Origin: Rhytidiadelphus loreus
Lineage: Eukaryota; Streptophyta; Bryopsida; Hypnales; Hylocomiaceae
Reading direction: 5' to 3'
NCBI GenBank assembly: GCA_947034895.1
Contig: OX344763.1
Span: forward strand, 56,109,025 to 56,173,024
Length of the DNA: 64,000 nt
A model generated the notes under the pieces. It worked only from the letters and a program-made list of their open reading frames with translations. It searched no databases and was not told the origin of the DNA. Positions within the stretch are counted from its first letter, which is position 1; each line of letters opens with the position of its first letter. The position numbers and the translations under genes were made by a program. Positions 37,119-50,110 of this stretch are shown here, piece after piece.

Positions 37119-40100
37119 TTATTTCTAAACTCATGCATTCAAAACAATATGCACGTTCGGGTAGTCACTGTCTATGATTTTGTGTGTGAAACTAAAAATT
37201 GGGGCAACGTTCTTGCCTTGTACTTTAATGACTATTCAAAAAAATATAATGTCATGGAAATTCACGTAAAGAAAATAGTAAAACATGTTTGTGCTAGTTG
37301 CATTCATTTCTAAACTCATGCATTGAAAATTATATGCATGTTTGGGTGGTCACTTTGAATGATTTTGTCCGTGAAACTAAAAATTGGGGCAATATTCCTG
37401 CCTTGAACTTTAATGACTGTCCAAAAAAATATAATGTCAAGAGAATTCACGTAAAGAAAATGGTAAAACATGTTTGTGCAAGTTGCATTTATTCCTAAAC
37501 TCATGCATTCAAAACAATATGCACGTTCGGGTAGTCACTGTCTATGATTTTGTGTGTGAAACTAAAAATTGAGGCAACGTTCTTGCTTTGTACTTTAATG
37601 ACTATTCAAAAAAATATAATGTCATGGAAATTCACGTAAAGAAAATAGTAAAACATGTTTGTGCAAGTTGCATTTATTTCTAAACTCATGCCTTGAAAAC
37701 TATATGCACGTTTGGGTGGTCACTTTGAATGATTTTGTGCGTGAAACTAAAAATTGGGGCAATGTTCCTGCCTTGAACTTTAATGATTGTCCAAAAAAAT
37801 ATAATGTCAAGAGAATTCACGTAAAGAAAATGGTAAAACATGTTTGTGCAAGTTGCATATATTCCTAAACTCATGCATTCAAAACAATATGCACGTTCGG
37901 ATAGTCACTGTCTATGATTTTGTGTGTGAAACTAAAAATTGGGGCAACGTTCTTGCCTTGTACTTTAATGACTATTCAAAAAAATATAATGTCATGGAAA
38001 TTCATGTAAAGAAAATGGTAAAACATGTTTGTGCAAGTTGCATTTATTTCTAAACTCATGCATTCAAAACAATATGCACGTTCGGGTAGTCACTGTCTAT
38101 GATTTTGTGTGTGAAACTAAAAATTGGGGCAAAGTTCTTGCCTTGTACTTTAATGACTATTCAAAAAAATATAATGTCATGGAAATTCACGTAAAGAAAA
38201 TAGTAAAACATGTTTGTGCTAGTTGCATTCATTTCTAAACTCATGCATTGAAAACTATATGCACGTTTGGGTGGTCACTTTGAATGATTTTGTGCGTGAA
38301 ACTAAAAATTGGGGCAATGTTCCTGCCTTGAAATTTAATGACTGTTCAAAGAAATATAATGTCAAGAGAATTCACGTAAAAAAAATGGTAAAACATGTTT
38401 GTGCAAGTTGCATATATTCCTAAACTCATGCATTCAAAACAATATGCACGTTCGGATAGTCACTATCTATGATTTTGTGTGTGAAACTAAAAATTGGGGC
38501 AACGTTCTTGCCTTGTACTTTAATGACTGTTCAAAGAAATATAATGTCATGGAAATTCATGTAAAGAAAATGGTAAAACATGTTTTTGCAAGTTGCAATT
38601 ATTTCTAAACTCATGCATTCAAAACAATATGCACGTTCGGGTAGTCACTGTCTATGATTTTGTCCGTGAAACTAAAAATTGGGGCAATGTTCCTGCCTTG
38701 AACTTTAATGACTGTTCAAAGAAATATATTGTCATGGAAATTCATGTAAAGAAAATGGTAAAACATGTTTGTGCAAGTTGCATTTATTTCTAAACTCATG
38801 CATTCAAAACAATATGCACGTTCGGATAGTCACTGTCTATGATTTTGTGTGTGAAACTAAAAGTTGGGGCAACGTTCTTCCTTGTACTTTAATGACTGTT
38901 CAAAGAAATATAATGTCATGGAAATTCATGTAAAGAAAATGGTAAAACATGTTTTTGCAAGTTGCAATTATTTCTAAACTCATGCATTCAAAACAATATG
39001 CACGTTCGGATAGTCACTGTCTATGATTTTGTGTGTGAAACTAAAAATTGGGGCAACGTTCTTGCCTTGTACTTTAATGACTATTCAGAAAAATATAATG
39101 TCATGGAAATTCACGTAAAGAAAATAGTAAAACATGTTTGTGCTAGTTGCATTCATTTCTAAACTCATGCATTGAAAATTATATGCACGTTTGGGTGGTC
39201 ACTTTGAATGATTTTGTCCGTGAAACTAAAAATTGGGGCAATATTCCTGCCTTGAACTTTAATGACTGTCCAAAAAAATATAATGTCAAGAGAATTCACG
39301 TAAAGAAAATGGTAAAACATGTTTGTGCAAGTTGCATTTATTCCTAAACTCATGCATTCAAAACAATATGCACGTTCGGGTAGTCACTGTCTATGATTTT
39401 GTGTGTGAAACTAAAAATTGAGGCAACGTTCTTGCCTTGTACTTTAATGACTATTCAAAAAAATATAATGTCATGGAAATTCACGTAAAGAAAATAGTAA
39501 AACATGTTTGTGCAAGTTGCATTTATTTCTAAACTCATGCCTTGAAAACTATATGCACGTTTGGGTGGTCACTTTGAATGATTTTGTGCGTGAAACTAAA
39601 AATTGGGGCAATGTTCCTGCCTTGAAATTTAATGACTGTTCAAAGAAATATAATGTCAAGAGAATTCACGTAAAAAAAATGGTAAAACATGTTTGTGCAA
39701 GTTGCATATATTCCTAAACTCATGCATTCAAAACAATATGCACGTTCGGATAGTCACTATCTATGATTTTGTGTGTGAAACTAAAAATTGGGGCAACGTT
39801 CTTGCCTTGTACTTTAATGACTGTTCAAAGAAATATAATGTCATGGAAATTCATGTAAAGAAAATGGTAAAACATGTTTTTGCAAGTTGCAATTATTTCT
39901 AAACTCATGCATTCAAAACAATATGCACGTTCGGATAGTCACTATCTATGATTTTGTGTGTGAAACTAAAAATTGGGGCAACGTTCTTGCCTTGTACTTT
40001 AATGACTGTTCAAAGAAATATAATGTCATGGAAATTCATGTAAAGAAAATGGTAAAACATGTTTTTGCAAGTTGCAATTATTTCTAAACTCATGCATTCA

Positions 40101-41400
40101 AAACAATATGCACGTTCGGGTAGTCACTGTCTATGATTTTGTCCGTGAAACTAAAAATTGGGGCAATGTTCCTGCCTTGAACTTTAATGACTGTTCAAAG
40201 AAATATATTGTCATGGAAATTCATGTAAAGAAAATGGTAAAACATGTTTGTGCAAGTTGCATTTATTTCTAAACTCATGCATTCAAAACAATATGCACGT
40301 TCGGATAGTCACTGTCTATGATTTTGTGTGTGAAACTAAAAATTGGGGCAACGTTCTTCCTTGTACTTTAATGACTGTTCAAAGAAATATAATGTCATGG
40401 AAATTCATGTAAAGAAAATGGTAAAACATGTTTTTGCAAGTTGCAATTATTTCTAAACTCATGCATTCAAAACAATATGCACGTTCGGATAGTCACTGTC
40501 TATGATTTTGTGTGTGAAACTAAAAATTGGGGCAACATTCTTGCCTTGTACTTTAATGACTATTCAAAAAAATATATTGTCATGGAAATTCACGTAAAGA
40601 AAATAGTAAAACATGTTTGTGCTAGTTGCATTCATTTCTAAACTCATGCATTGAAAATTATATGCACGTTTGGGTGGTCACTTTGAATGATTTTGTCCGT
40701 GAAACTAAAAATTGGGGCAATATTCCTGCCTTGAACTTTAATGACTGTCCAAAAAAATATAATGTCAAGAGAATTCACGTAAAGAAAATGGTAAAACATG
40801 TTTGTGCAAGTTGCATTTATTCTTAAACTCATGCATTCAAAACAATATGCACGTTCGGGTAGTCACTGTCTATGATTTTGTGTGTGAAACTAAAAATTGA
40901 GGCAACGTTCTTGCCTTGTACTTTAATGACTATTCAAAAAAATATAATGTCATGGAAATTCACGTAAAGAAAATAGTAAAACATGTTTGTGCAAGTTGCA
41001 TTTATTTCTAAACTCATGCCTTGAAAACTATATGCACGTTTGGGTGGTCACTTTGAATGATTTTGTGCGTGAAACTAAAAATTGGGGCAATGTTCCTGCC
41101 TTGAACTTTAATGATTGTCCAAAAAAATATAATGTCAAGAGAATTCACGTAAAGAAAATGGTAAAACATGTTTGTGCAAGTTGCATATATTCCTAAACTC
41201 ATGCATTCAAAACAATATGCACGTTCGGATAGTCACTGTCTATGATTTTGTGTGTGAAACTAAAAATTGGGGCAACGTTCTTGCCTTGTACTTTAATGAC
41301 TATTCAAAAAAATATAATGTCATGGAAATTCATGTAAAGAAAATGGTAAAACATGTTTGTGCAAGTTGCACTTATTCCTAAACTCATGCATTCAAAACAA
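37119..41400 (+). repeat. Related 10-mer and 8-mer steps (1849 and 1479 bp)
   Basis: Landmarks at 37,113, 37,298 and 37,659 recur at 38,962, 39,147 and 39,508 (1849 bp, 10 x 185 minus 1), and again at 40,441, 40,626 and 40,987 (1479 bp, 8 x 185 minus 1). Each copy holds the TTTTGTCCGTG/GCAATATTCC B unit followed by the AATTGAGGC A unit and a CCTTG-front B unit. The step length changes from 10 to 8 units, so units were gained or lost between rounds. Deletion units lie at about 37,030, 38,879 and 40,358. The third copy has GCAACATTC with AATATATTGTC near 40,535-40,580. Confidence 0.78.
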
Positions 41401-41970
41401 TATGCACGTTCGGGTAGTCACTGTCTATGATTTTGTGTGTGAAACTAAAAATTGGGGCAACGTTCTTGCCTTGTAGTTTAATGACTATTCAAGAAAATAT
41501 AATGTCATGGAAATTCATGTAAAGAAAATGGTAAAACATGTTTGTGCAAGTTGCATTTATTTCTAAACTCATGCATTCAAAACAATATGCACGTTCGGGT
41601 AGTCACTGTCTATGATTTTGTGTGTGAAACTAAAAATTGGGGCAACGTTCTTGCCTTGTACTTTAATGACTATTCAAGAAAATATAATGTCATGGAAATT
41701 CATGTAAAGAAAATGGTAAAACATGTTTGTGCAAGTTGCATTTATTTCTAAACTCATGCATTCAAAACAATATGCACGTTCGGGTAGTCACTGTCTATGA
41801 TTTTGTGTGTGAAACTAAAAATTGGGGCAACGTTCTTGCCTTGTACTTTAATGACTGTTCAAAGAAATATAATGTCATGGAAATTCATGTAAAGAAAATG
41901 GTAAAACATGTTTGTGCAAGTTGCACTTATTTCTAAACTCATGCATTCAAAACAATATGCACGTTCGGGT
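39570..41970 (+). repeat. Left copy of a 2.4-kb segmental duplication (offset 8134 bp)
   Basis: About 13 units at 39.57-41.97 kb match 47.70-50.11 kb unit by unit at a constant offset of 8134 bp, that is 44 x 185 minus 6. The six missing bases match the deletion units between them (one TTCTTCC and five CTAAAATTGGGG). Differences are few: TTCTTAAACTC at about 40,822, CACTTATTCC at about 41,370, TTTTGTCCGTG at about 41,990, and AATATATA (K to I type change) near 48,705 in the right copy. The two copies flank the 11-mer expansion. Confidence 0.85.
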
Positions 41971-42714
41971 AGTCACTGTCTATGATTTTGTCCGTGAAAC
42001 TAAAAATTGGGGCAACGTTCTTGCCTTGTACTTTAATGACTGTTCAAAGAAATATAATGTCATGGAAATTCATGTAAAGAAAATGGTAAAACATGTTTGT
42101 GCAAGTTGCACTTATTTCTAAACTCATGCATTCAAAACAATATGCACGTTCGGGTAGTCACTGTCTATGATTTTGTGTGTGAAACTAAAAATTGGGGCAA
42201 CGTTCTTGCCTTGTACTTTAATGACTGTTCAAAGAAATATAATGTCATGGAAATTCATGTAAAGAAAATGGTAAAACATGTTTGTGCAAGTTGCATTTAT
42301 TCCTAAACTCATGCATTCAAAACAATATGCACGTTCGGGTAGTCACTGTCTATGATTTTGTGTGTGAAACTAAAAATTGGGGCAACGTTCTTGCCTTGTA
42401 CTTTAATGACTATTCATGAAAATATAATGTCATGGAAATTCATGTAAAGAAAATGGTAAAACATGTTTGTGCAAGTTGCACTTATTTCTAAACTCATGCA
42501 TTCAAAACAATATGCACGTTCGGGTAGTCACTGTGTATGATTTTGTATGTGAAACTAAAAATTGGGGCAACGTTCTTGCCTTGTACTTTAATGACTGTTC
42601 AAAGAAATATAATGTCATGGAAATTCATGTAAAGAAAATGGTAAAACATGTTTGTGCAAGTTGCACTTATTTCTAAAGTCATGCATTCAAAACAATATGC
42701 ACGTTCGGGTAGTC

Positions 42715-42765
42715 ACTGTGTATGATTTTGTATGTGAAACTAAAATTGGGGCAACGTTCTTGCCT
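42715..42765 (+). repeat. 184-bp monomer class with CTAAAATTGGGG
   Basis: The five-A run in CTAAAAATTGGGG is shortened by one base. The same change occurs near 43,297, 44,775, 45,329, 47,363 and 51,987, always next to CTGTGTATGATTTTGTATG, so six units share one origin. The unit at 51,987 lies outside the 11-mer block and links that block to the A-only domain. Confidence 0.85.
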
Positions 42766-43574
42766 TGTACTTTAATGACTGTTCAAAGAAATATAATGTC
42801 ATGGAAATTCATGTAAAGAAAATGGTAAAACATGTTTGTGCAAGTTGCACTTATTTCTAGACTCATGCATTCAAAACAATATGCACGTTCGGGTAGTCAC
42901 TGTGTATGATTTTGTGTGTGAAACTAAAAATTGGGGCAACGTTCTTGCCTTGTACTTTAATGACTGTTCAAAGAAATATAATGTCATGGAAATTCATGTA
43001 AAGAAAATGGTAAAACATGTTTGTGCAAGTTGCACTTATTTCTAAACTCATGCATTCAAAACAATATGCACGTTCGGGTAGTCACTGTGTATGATTTTGT
43101 ATGTGAAACTAAAAATTGGGGCAACGTTCTTGCCTTGTACTTTAATGACTGTTCAAAGAAATATAATGTCATGGAAATTCATGTAAAGAAAATGGTAAAA
43201 CATGTTTGTGCAAGTTGCACTTATTTCTAAAGTCATGCATTCAAAACAATATGCACGTTCGGGTAGTCACTGTGTATGATTTTGTATGTGAAACTAAAAT
43301 TGGGGCAACGTTCTTGCCTTGTACTTTAATGACTGTTCAAAGAAATATAATGTCATGGAAATTCATGTAAAGAAAATGGTAAAACATGTTTGTGCAAGTT
43401 GCATTTATTCCTAAACTCATGCATTCAAAACAATATGCACGTTCGGGTAGTCACTGTCTATGATTTTGTGTGTGAAACTAAAAATTGGGGCAACGTTCTT
43501 GCCTTGTACTTTAATGACTATTCATGAAAATATAATGTCATGGAAATTCATGTAAAGAAAATGGTAAAACATGT

Positions 43575-43784
43575 TTGTGCAAGTTGCATTTATTTCTAAA
43601 CTCATGCATTCAAAACTATATGCACGTTTGGGTGGTCACTTTGAATGATTTTGTGCGTGAAACTAAAAATTGGGGCAATGTTCCTGCCTTGAAATTTAAT
43701 GACTGTTCAAAGAAATATAATGTCAAGAGAATTCACGTAAAAAAAATGGTAAAACATGTTTGTGCAAGTTGCATATATTCCTAA
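43575..43784 (+). repeat. A/B mosaic monomer of the 11-mer (3 copies)
   Basis: The unit begins like A (CATTTATTTC, CATTCAAAAC), changes to B at CTATATGCACGTTTGGGTGG, carries the A-like ACTGTTCAAAGAAAT inside B sequence, then returns to B (GTCAAGAGAATTCACG). Copies are at 45,608 and 47,642. The unit at 39,508-39,717 is a close relative with a pure B front (CCTTGAAAAC), so the A front was added by an exchange within about 10 bp of GCATTCAAAAC. Confidence 0.8.
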
Positions 43785-46700
43785 ACTCATGCATTCAAAA
43801 CAATATGCACGTTCGGATAGTCACTATCTATGATTTTGTGTGTGAAACTAAAAATTGGGGCAACGTTCTTGCCTTGTACTTTAATGACTGTTCAAAGAAA
43901 TATAATGTCATGGAAATTCATGTAAAGAAAATGGTAAAACATGTTTTTGCAAGTTGCAATTATTTCTAAACTCATGCATTCAAAACAATATGCACGTTCG
44001 GATAGTCACTATCTATGATTTTGTGTGTGAAACTAAAAATTGGGGCAACGTTCTTGCCTTGTACTTTAATGACTGTTCAAAGAAATATAATGTCATGGAA
44101 ATTCATGTAAAGAAAATGGTAAAACATGTTTGTGCAAGTTGCACTTATTTCTAAACTCATGCATTCAAAACAATATGCACGTTCGGGTAGTCACTGTCTA
44201 TGATTTTGTGTGTGAAACTAAAAATTGGGGCAACGTTCTTGCCTTGTACTTTAATGACTGTTCAAAGAAATATAATGTCATGGAAATTCATGTAAAGAAA
44301 ATGGTAAAACATGTTTGTGCAAGTTGCATTTATTCCTAAACTCATGCATTCAAAACAATATGCACGTTCGGGTAGTCACTGTCTATGATTTTGTGTGTGA
44401 AACTAAAAATTGGGGCAACGTTCTTGCCTTGTACTTTAATGACTATTCATGAAAATATAATGTCATGGAAATTCATGTAAAGAAAATGGTAAAACATGTT
44501 TGTGCAAGTTGCACTTATTTCTAAACTCATGCATTCAAAACAATATGCACGTTCGGGTAGTCACTGTGTATGATTTTGTATGTGAAACTAAAAATTGGGG
44601 CAACGTTCTTGCCTTGTACTTTAATGACTGTTCAAAGAAATATAATGTCATGGAAATTCATGTAAAGAAAATGGTAAAACATGTTTGTGCAAGTTGCACT
44701 TATTTCTAAAGTCATGCATTCAAAACAATATGCACGTTCGGGTAGTCACTGTGTATGATTTTGTATGTGAAACTAAAATTGGGGCAACGTTCTTGCCTTG
44801 TACTTTAATGACTGTTCAAAGAAATATAATGTCATGGAAATTCATGTAAAGAAAATGGTAAAACATGTTTGTGCAAGTTGCACTTATTTCTAGACTCATG
44901 CATTCAAAACAATATGCACGTTCGGGTAGTCACTGTGTATGATTTTGTGTGTGAAACTAAAAATTGGGGCAACGTTCTTGCCTTGTACTTTAATGACTGT
45001 TCAAAGAAATATAATGTCATGGAAATTCATGTAAAGAAAATGGTAAAACATGTTTGTGCAAGTTGCACTTATTTCTAAACTCATGCATTCAAAACAATAT
45101 GCACGTTCGGGTAGTCACTGTGTATGATTTTGTATGTGAAACTAAAAATTGGGGCAACGTTCTTGCCTTGTACTTTAATGACTGTTCAAAGAAATATAAT
45201 GTCATGGAAATTCATGTAAAGAAAATGGTAAAACATGTTTGTGCAAGTTGCACTTATTTCTAAAGTCATGCATTCAAAACAATATGCACGTTCGGGTAGT
45301 CACTGTGTATGATTTTGTATGTGAAACTAAAATTGGGGCAACGTTCTTGCCTTGTACTTTAATGACTGTTCAAAGAAATATAATGTCATGGAAATTCATG
45401 TAAAGAAAATGGTAAAACATGTTTGTGCAAGTTGCATTTATTCCTAAACTCATGCATTCAAAACAATATGCACGTTCGGGTAGTCACTGTGTATGATTTT
45501 GTGTGTGAAACTAAAAATTGGGGCAACGTTCTTGCCTTGTACTTTAATGACTATTCATGAAAATATAATGTCATGGAAATTCATGTAAAGAAAATGGTAA
45601 AACATGTTTGTGCAAGTTGCATTTATTTCTAAACTCATGCATTCAAAACTATATGCACGTTTGGGTGGTCACTTTGAATGATTTTGTGCGTGAAACTAAA
45701 AATTGGGGCAATGTTCCTGCCTTGAAATTTAATGACTGTTCAAAGAAATATAATGTCAAGAGAATTCACGTAAAAAAAATGGTAAAACATGTTTGTGCAA
45801 GTTGCATATATTCCTAAACTCATGCATTCAAAACAATATGCACGTTCGGATAGTCACTATCTATGATTTTGTGTGTGAAACTAAAAATTGGGGCAACGTT
45901 CTTGCCTTGTACTTTAATGACTGTTCAAAGAAATATAATGTCATGGAAATTCATGTAAAGAAAATGGTAAAACATGTTTTTGCAAGTTGCAATTATTTCT
46001 AAACTCATGCATTCAAAACAATATGCACGTTCGGATAGTCACTATCTATGATTTTGTGTGTGAAACTAAAAATTGGGGCAACGTTCTTGCCTTGTACTTT
46101 AATGACTGTTCAAAGAAATATAATGTCATGGAAATTCATGTAAAGAAAATGGTAAAACATGTTTGTGCAAGTTGCACTTATTTCTAAACTCATGCATTCA
46201 AAACAATATGCACGTTCGGGTAGTCACTGTCTATGATTTTGTGTGTGAAACTAAAAATTGGGGCAACGTTCTTGCCTTGTACTTTAATGACTGTTCAAAG
46301 AAATATAATGTCATGGAAATTCATGTAAAGAAAATGGTAAAACATGTTTGTGCAAGTTGCATTTATTCCTAAACTCATGCATTCAAAACAATATGCACGT
46401 TCGGGTAGTCACTGTCTATGATTTTGTGTGTGAAACTAAAAATTGGGGCAACGTTCTTGCCTTGTACTTTAATGACTATTCATGAAAATATAATGTCATG
46501 GAAATTCATGTAAAGAAAATGGTAAAACATGTTTGTGCAAGTTGCACTTATTTCTAAACTCATGCATTCAAAACAATATGCACGTTCGGGTAGTCACTGT
46601 GTATGATTTTGTATGTGAAACTAAAAATTGGGGCAACGTTCTTGCCTTGTACTTTAATGACTGTTCAAAGAAATATAATGTCATGGAAATTCATGTAAAG

Positions 46701-47699
46701 AAAATGGTAAAACATGTTTGTGCAAGTTGCACTTATTTCTAAAGTCATGCATTCAAAACAATATGCACGTTCGGGTAGTCACTGTGTATGATTTTGTATG
46801 TGAAACTAAAAATTGGGGCAACGTTCTTGCCTTGTACTTTAATGACTGTTCAAAGAAATATAATGTCATGGAAATTCATGTAAAGAAAATGGTAAAACAT
46901 GTTTGTGCAAGTTGCACTTATTTCTAGACTCATGCATTCAAAACAATATGCACGTTCGGGTAGTCACTGTGTATGATTTTGTGTGTGAAACTAAAAATTG
47001 GGGCAACGTTCTTGCCTTGTACTTTAATGACTGTTCAAAGAAATATAATGTCATGGAAATTCATGTAAAGAAAATGGTAAAACATGTTTGTGCAAGTTGC
47101 ACTTATTTCTAAACTCATGCATTCAAAACAATATGCACGTTCGGGTAGTCACTGTGTATGATTTTGTATGTGAAACAAAAAATTGGGGCAACGTTCTTGC
47201 CTTGTACTTTAATGACTGTTCAAAGAAATATAATGTCATGGAAATTCATGTAAAGAAAATGGTAAAACATGTTTGTGCAAGTTGCACTTATTTCTAAAGT
47301 CATGCATTCAAAACAATATGCACGTTCGGGTAGTCACTGTGTATGATTTTGTATGTGAAACTAAAATTGGGGCAACGTTCTTGCCTTGTACTTTAATGAC
47401 TGTTCAAAGAAATATAATGTCATGGAAATTCATGTAAAGAAAATGGTAAAACATGTTTGTGCAAGTTGCATTTATTCCTAAACTCATGCATTCAAAACAA
47501 TATGCACGTTCGGGTAGTCACTGTGTATGATTTTGTGTGTGAAACTAAAAATTGGGGCAACGTTCTTGCCTTGTACTTTAATGACTATTCATGAAAATAT
47601 AATGTCATGGAAATTCATGTAAAGAAAATGGTAAAACATGTTTGTGCAAGTTGCATTTATTTCTAAACTCATGCATTCAAAACTATATGCACGTTTGGG

Positions 47700-50110
47700 T
47701 GGTCACTTTGAATGATTTTGTGCGTGAAACTAAAAATTGGGGCAATGTTCCTGCCTTGAAATTTAATGACTGTTCAAAGAAATATAATGTCAAGAGAATT
47801 CACGTAAAAAAAATGGTAAAACATGTTTGTGCAAGTTGCATATATTCCTAAACTCATGCATTCAAAACAATATGCACGTTCGGATAGTCACTATCTATGA
47901 TTTTGTGTGTGAAACTAAAAATTGGGGCAACGTTCTTGCCTTGTACTTTAATGACTGTTCAAAGAAATATAATGTCATGGAAATTCATGTAAAGAAAATG
48001 GTAAAACATGTTTTTGCAAGTTGCAATTATTTCTAAACTCATGCATTCAAAACAATATGCACGTTCGGATAGTCACTATCTATGATTTTGTGTGTGAAAC
48101 TAAAAATTGGGGCAACGTTCTTGCCTTGTACTTTAATGACTGTTCAAAGAAATATAATGTCATGGAAATTCATGTAAAGAAAATGGTAAAACATGTTTTT
48201 GCAAGTTGCAATTATTTCTAAACTCATGCATTCAAAACAATATGCACGTTCGGGTAGTCACTGTCTATGATTTTGTCCGTGAAACTAAAAATTGGGGCAA
48301 TGTTCCTGCCTTGAACTTTAATGACTGTTCAAAGAAATATATTGTCATGGAAATTCATGTAAAGAAAATGGTAAAACATGTTTGTGCAAGTTGCATTTAT
48401 TTCTAAACTCATGCATTCAAAACAATATGCACGTTCGGATAGTCACTGTCTATGATTTTGTGTGTGAAACTAAAAATTGGGGCAACGTTCTTCCTTGTAC
48501 TTTAATGACTGTTCAAAGAAATATAATGTCATGGAAATTCATGTAAAGAAAATGGTAAAACATGTTTTTGCAAGTTGCAATTATTTCTAAACTCATGCAT
48601 TCAAAACAATATGCACGTTCGGATAGTCACTGTCTATGATTTTGTGTGTGAAACTAAAAATTGGGGCAACATTCTTGCCTTGTACTTTAATGACTATTCA
48701 AAAATATATATTGTCATGGAAATTCACGTAAAGAAAATAGTAAAACATGTTTGTGCTAGTTGCATTCATTTCTAAACTCATGCATTGAAAATTATATGCA
48801 CGTTTGGGTGGTCACTTTGAATGATTTTGTCCGTGAAACTAAAAATTGGGGCAATATTCCTGCCTTGAACTTTAATGACTGTCCAAAAAAATATAATGTC
48901 AAGAGAATTCACGTAAAGAAAATGGTAAAACATGTTTGTGCAAGTTGCATTTATTCCTAAACTCATGCATTCAAAACAATATGCACGTTCGGGTAGTCAC
49001 TGTCTATGATTTTGTGTGTGAAACTAAAAATTGAGGCAACGTTCTTGCCTTGTACTTTAATGACTATTCAAAAAAATATAATGTCATGGAAATTCACGTA
49101 AAGAAAATAGTAAAACATGTTTGTGCAAGTTGCATTTATTTCTAAACTCATGCCTTGAAAACTATATGCACGTTTGGGTGGTCACTTTGAATGATTTTGT
49201 GCGTGAAACTAAAAATTGGGGCAATGTTCCTGCCTTGAACTTTAATGATTGTCCAAAAAAATATAATGTCAAGAGAATTCACGTAAAGAAAATGGTAAAA
49301 CATGTTTGTGCAAGTTGCATATATTCCTAAACTCATGCATTCAAAACAATATGCACGTTCGGATAGTCACTGTCTATGATTTTGTGTGTGAAACTAAAAA
49401 TTGGGGCAACGTTCTTGCCTTGTACTTTAATGACTATTCAAAAAAATATAATGTCATGGAAATTCATGTAAAGAAAATGGTAAAACATGTTTGTGCAAGT
49501 TGCACTTATTTCTAAACTCATGCATTCAAAACAATATGCACGTTCGGGTAGTCACTGTCTATGATTTTGTGTGTGAAACTAAAAATTGGGGCAACGTTCT
49601 TGCCTTGTAGTTTAATGACTATTCAAGAAAATATAATGTCATGGAAATTCATGTAAAGAAAATGGTAAAACATGTTTGTGCAAGTTGCATTTATTTCTAA
49701 ACTCATGCATTCAAAACAATATGCACGTTCGGGTAGTCACTGTCTATGATTTTGTGTGTGAAACTAAAAATTGGGGCAACGTTCTTGCCTTGTACTTTAA
49801 TGACTATTCAAGAAAATATAATGTCATGGAAATTCATGTAAAGAAAATGGTAAAACATGTTTGTGCAAGTTGCATTTATTTCTAAACTCATGCATTCAAA
49901 ACAATATGCACGTTCGGGTAGTCACTGTCTATGATTTTGTGTGTGAAACTAAAAATTGGGGCAACGTTCTTGCCTTGTACTTTAATGACTGTTCAAAGAA
50001 ATATAATGTCATGGAAATTCATGTAAAGAAAATGGTAAAACATGTTTGTGCAAGTTGCACTTATTTCTAAACTCATGCATTCAAAACAATATGCACGTTC
50101 GGGTAGTCAC
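47700..50110 (+). repeat. Right copy of the 2.4-kb segmental duplication
   Basis: This is the partner of 39,570-41,970 (offset 8134 bp). It contains the last B units of the window (48,760-48,960 and 49,121-49,330) and then runs on into pure A units. The left edge lies inside the mosaic B unit and the right edge near CTGTGTATG at about 50,112. Confidence 0.85.

Larger units (their letters stand above)
42080..48190 (+). repeat. 11-mer higher-order repeat, 2033/2034 bp, 3 copies
   Basis: Landmarks at 42,097, 42,467, 42,836, 43,021, 43,575 and 43,760 recur at +2033 and again at +4066/4067 bp. 2033 is 11 x 185 minus 2, the two bases lost in CTAAAATTGGGG units (about 42,744 and 43,297; 44,775 and 45,329). 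In copy 3 one of the two is full length (46,810), giving 2034. Shared marks are CTGTGTATGATTTTGTATG, CTAAAGTCATG, TTTCTAGACTC, ATTCATGAAAA, and a mosaic unit with A front, B middle. Copy 3 has a private GAAACAAAAAATTG at about 47,174. The three copies are nearly identical. Confidence 0.9.
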
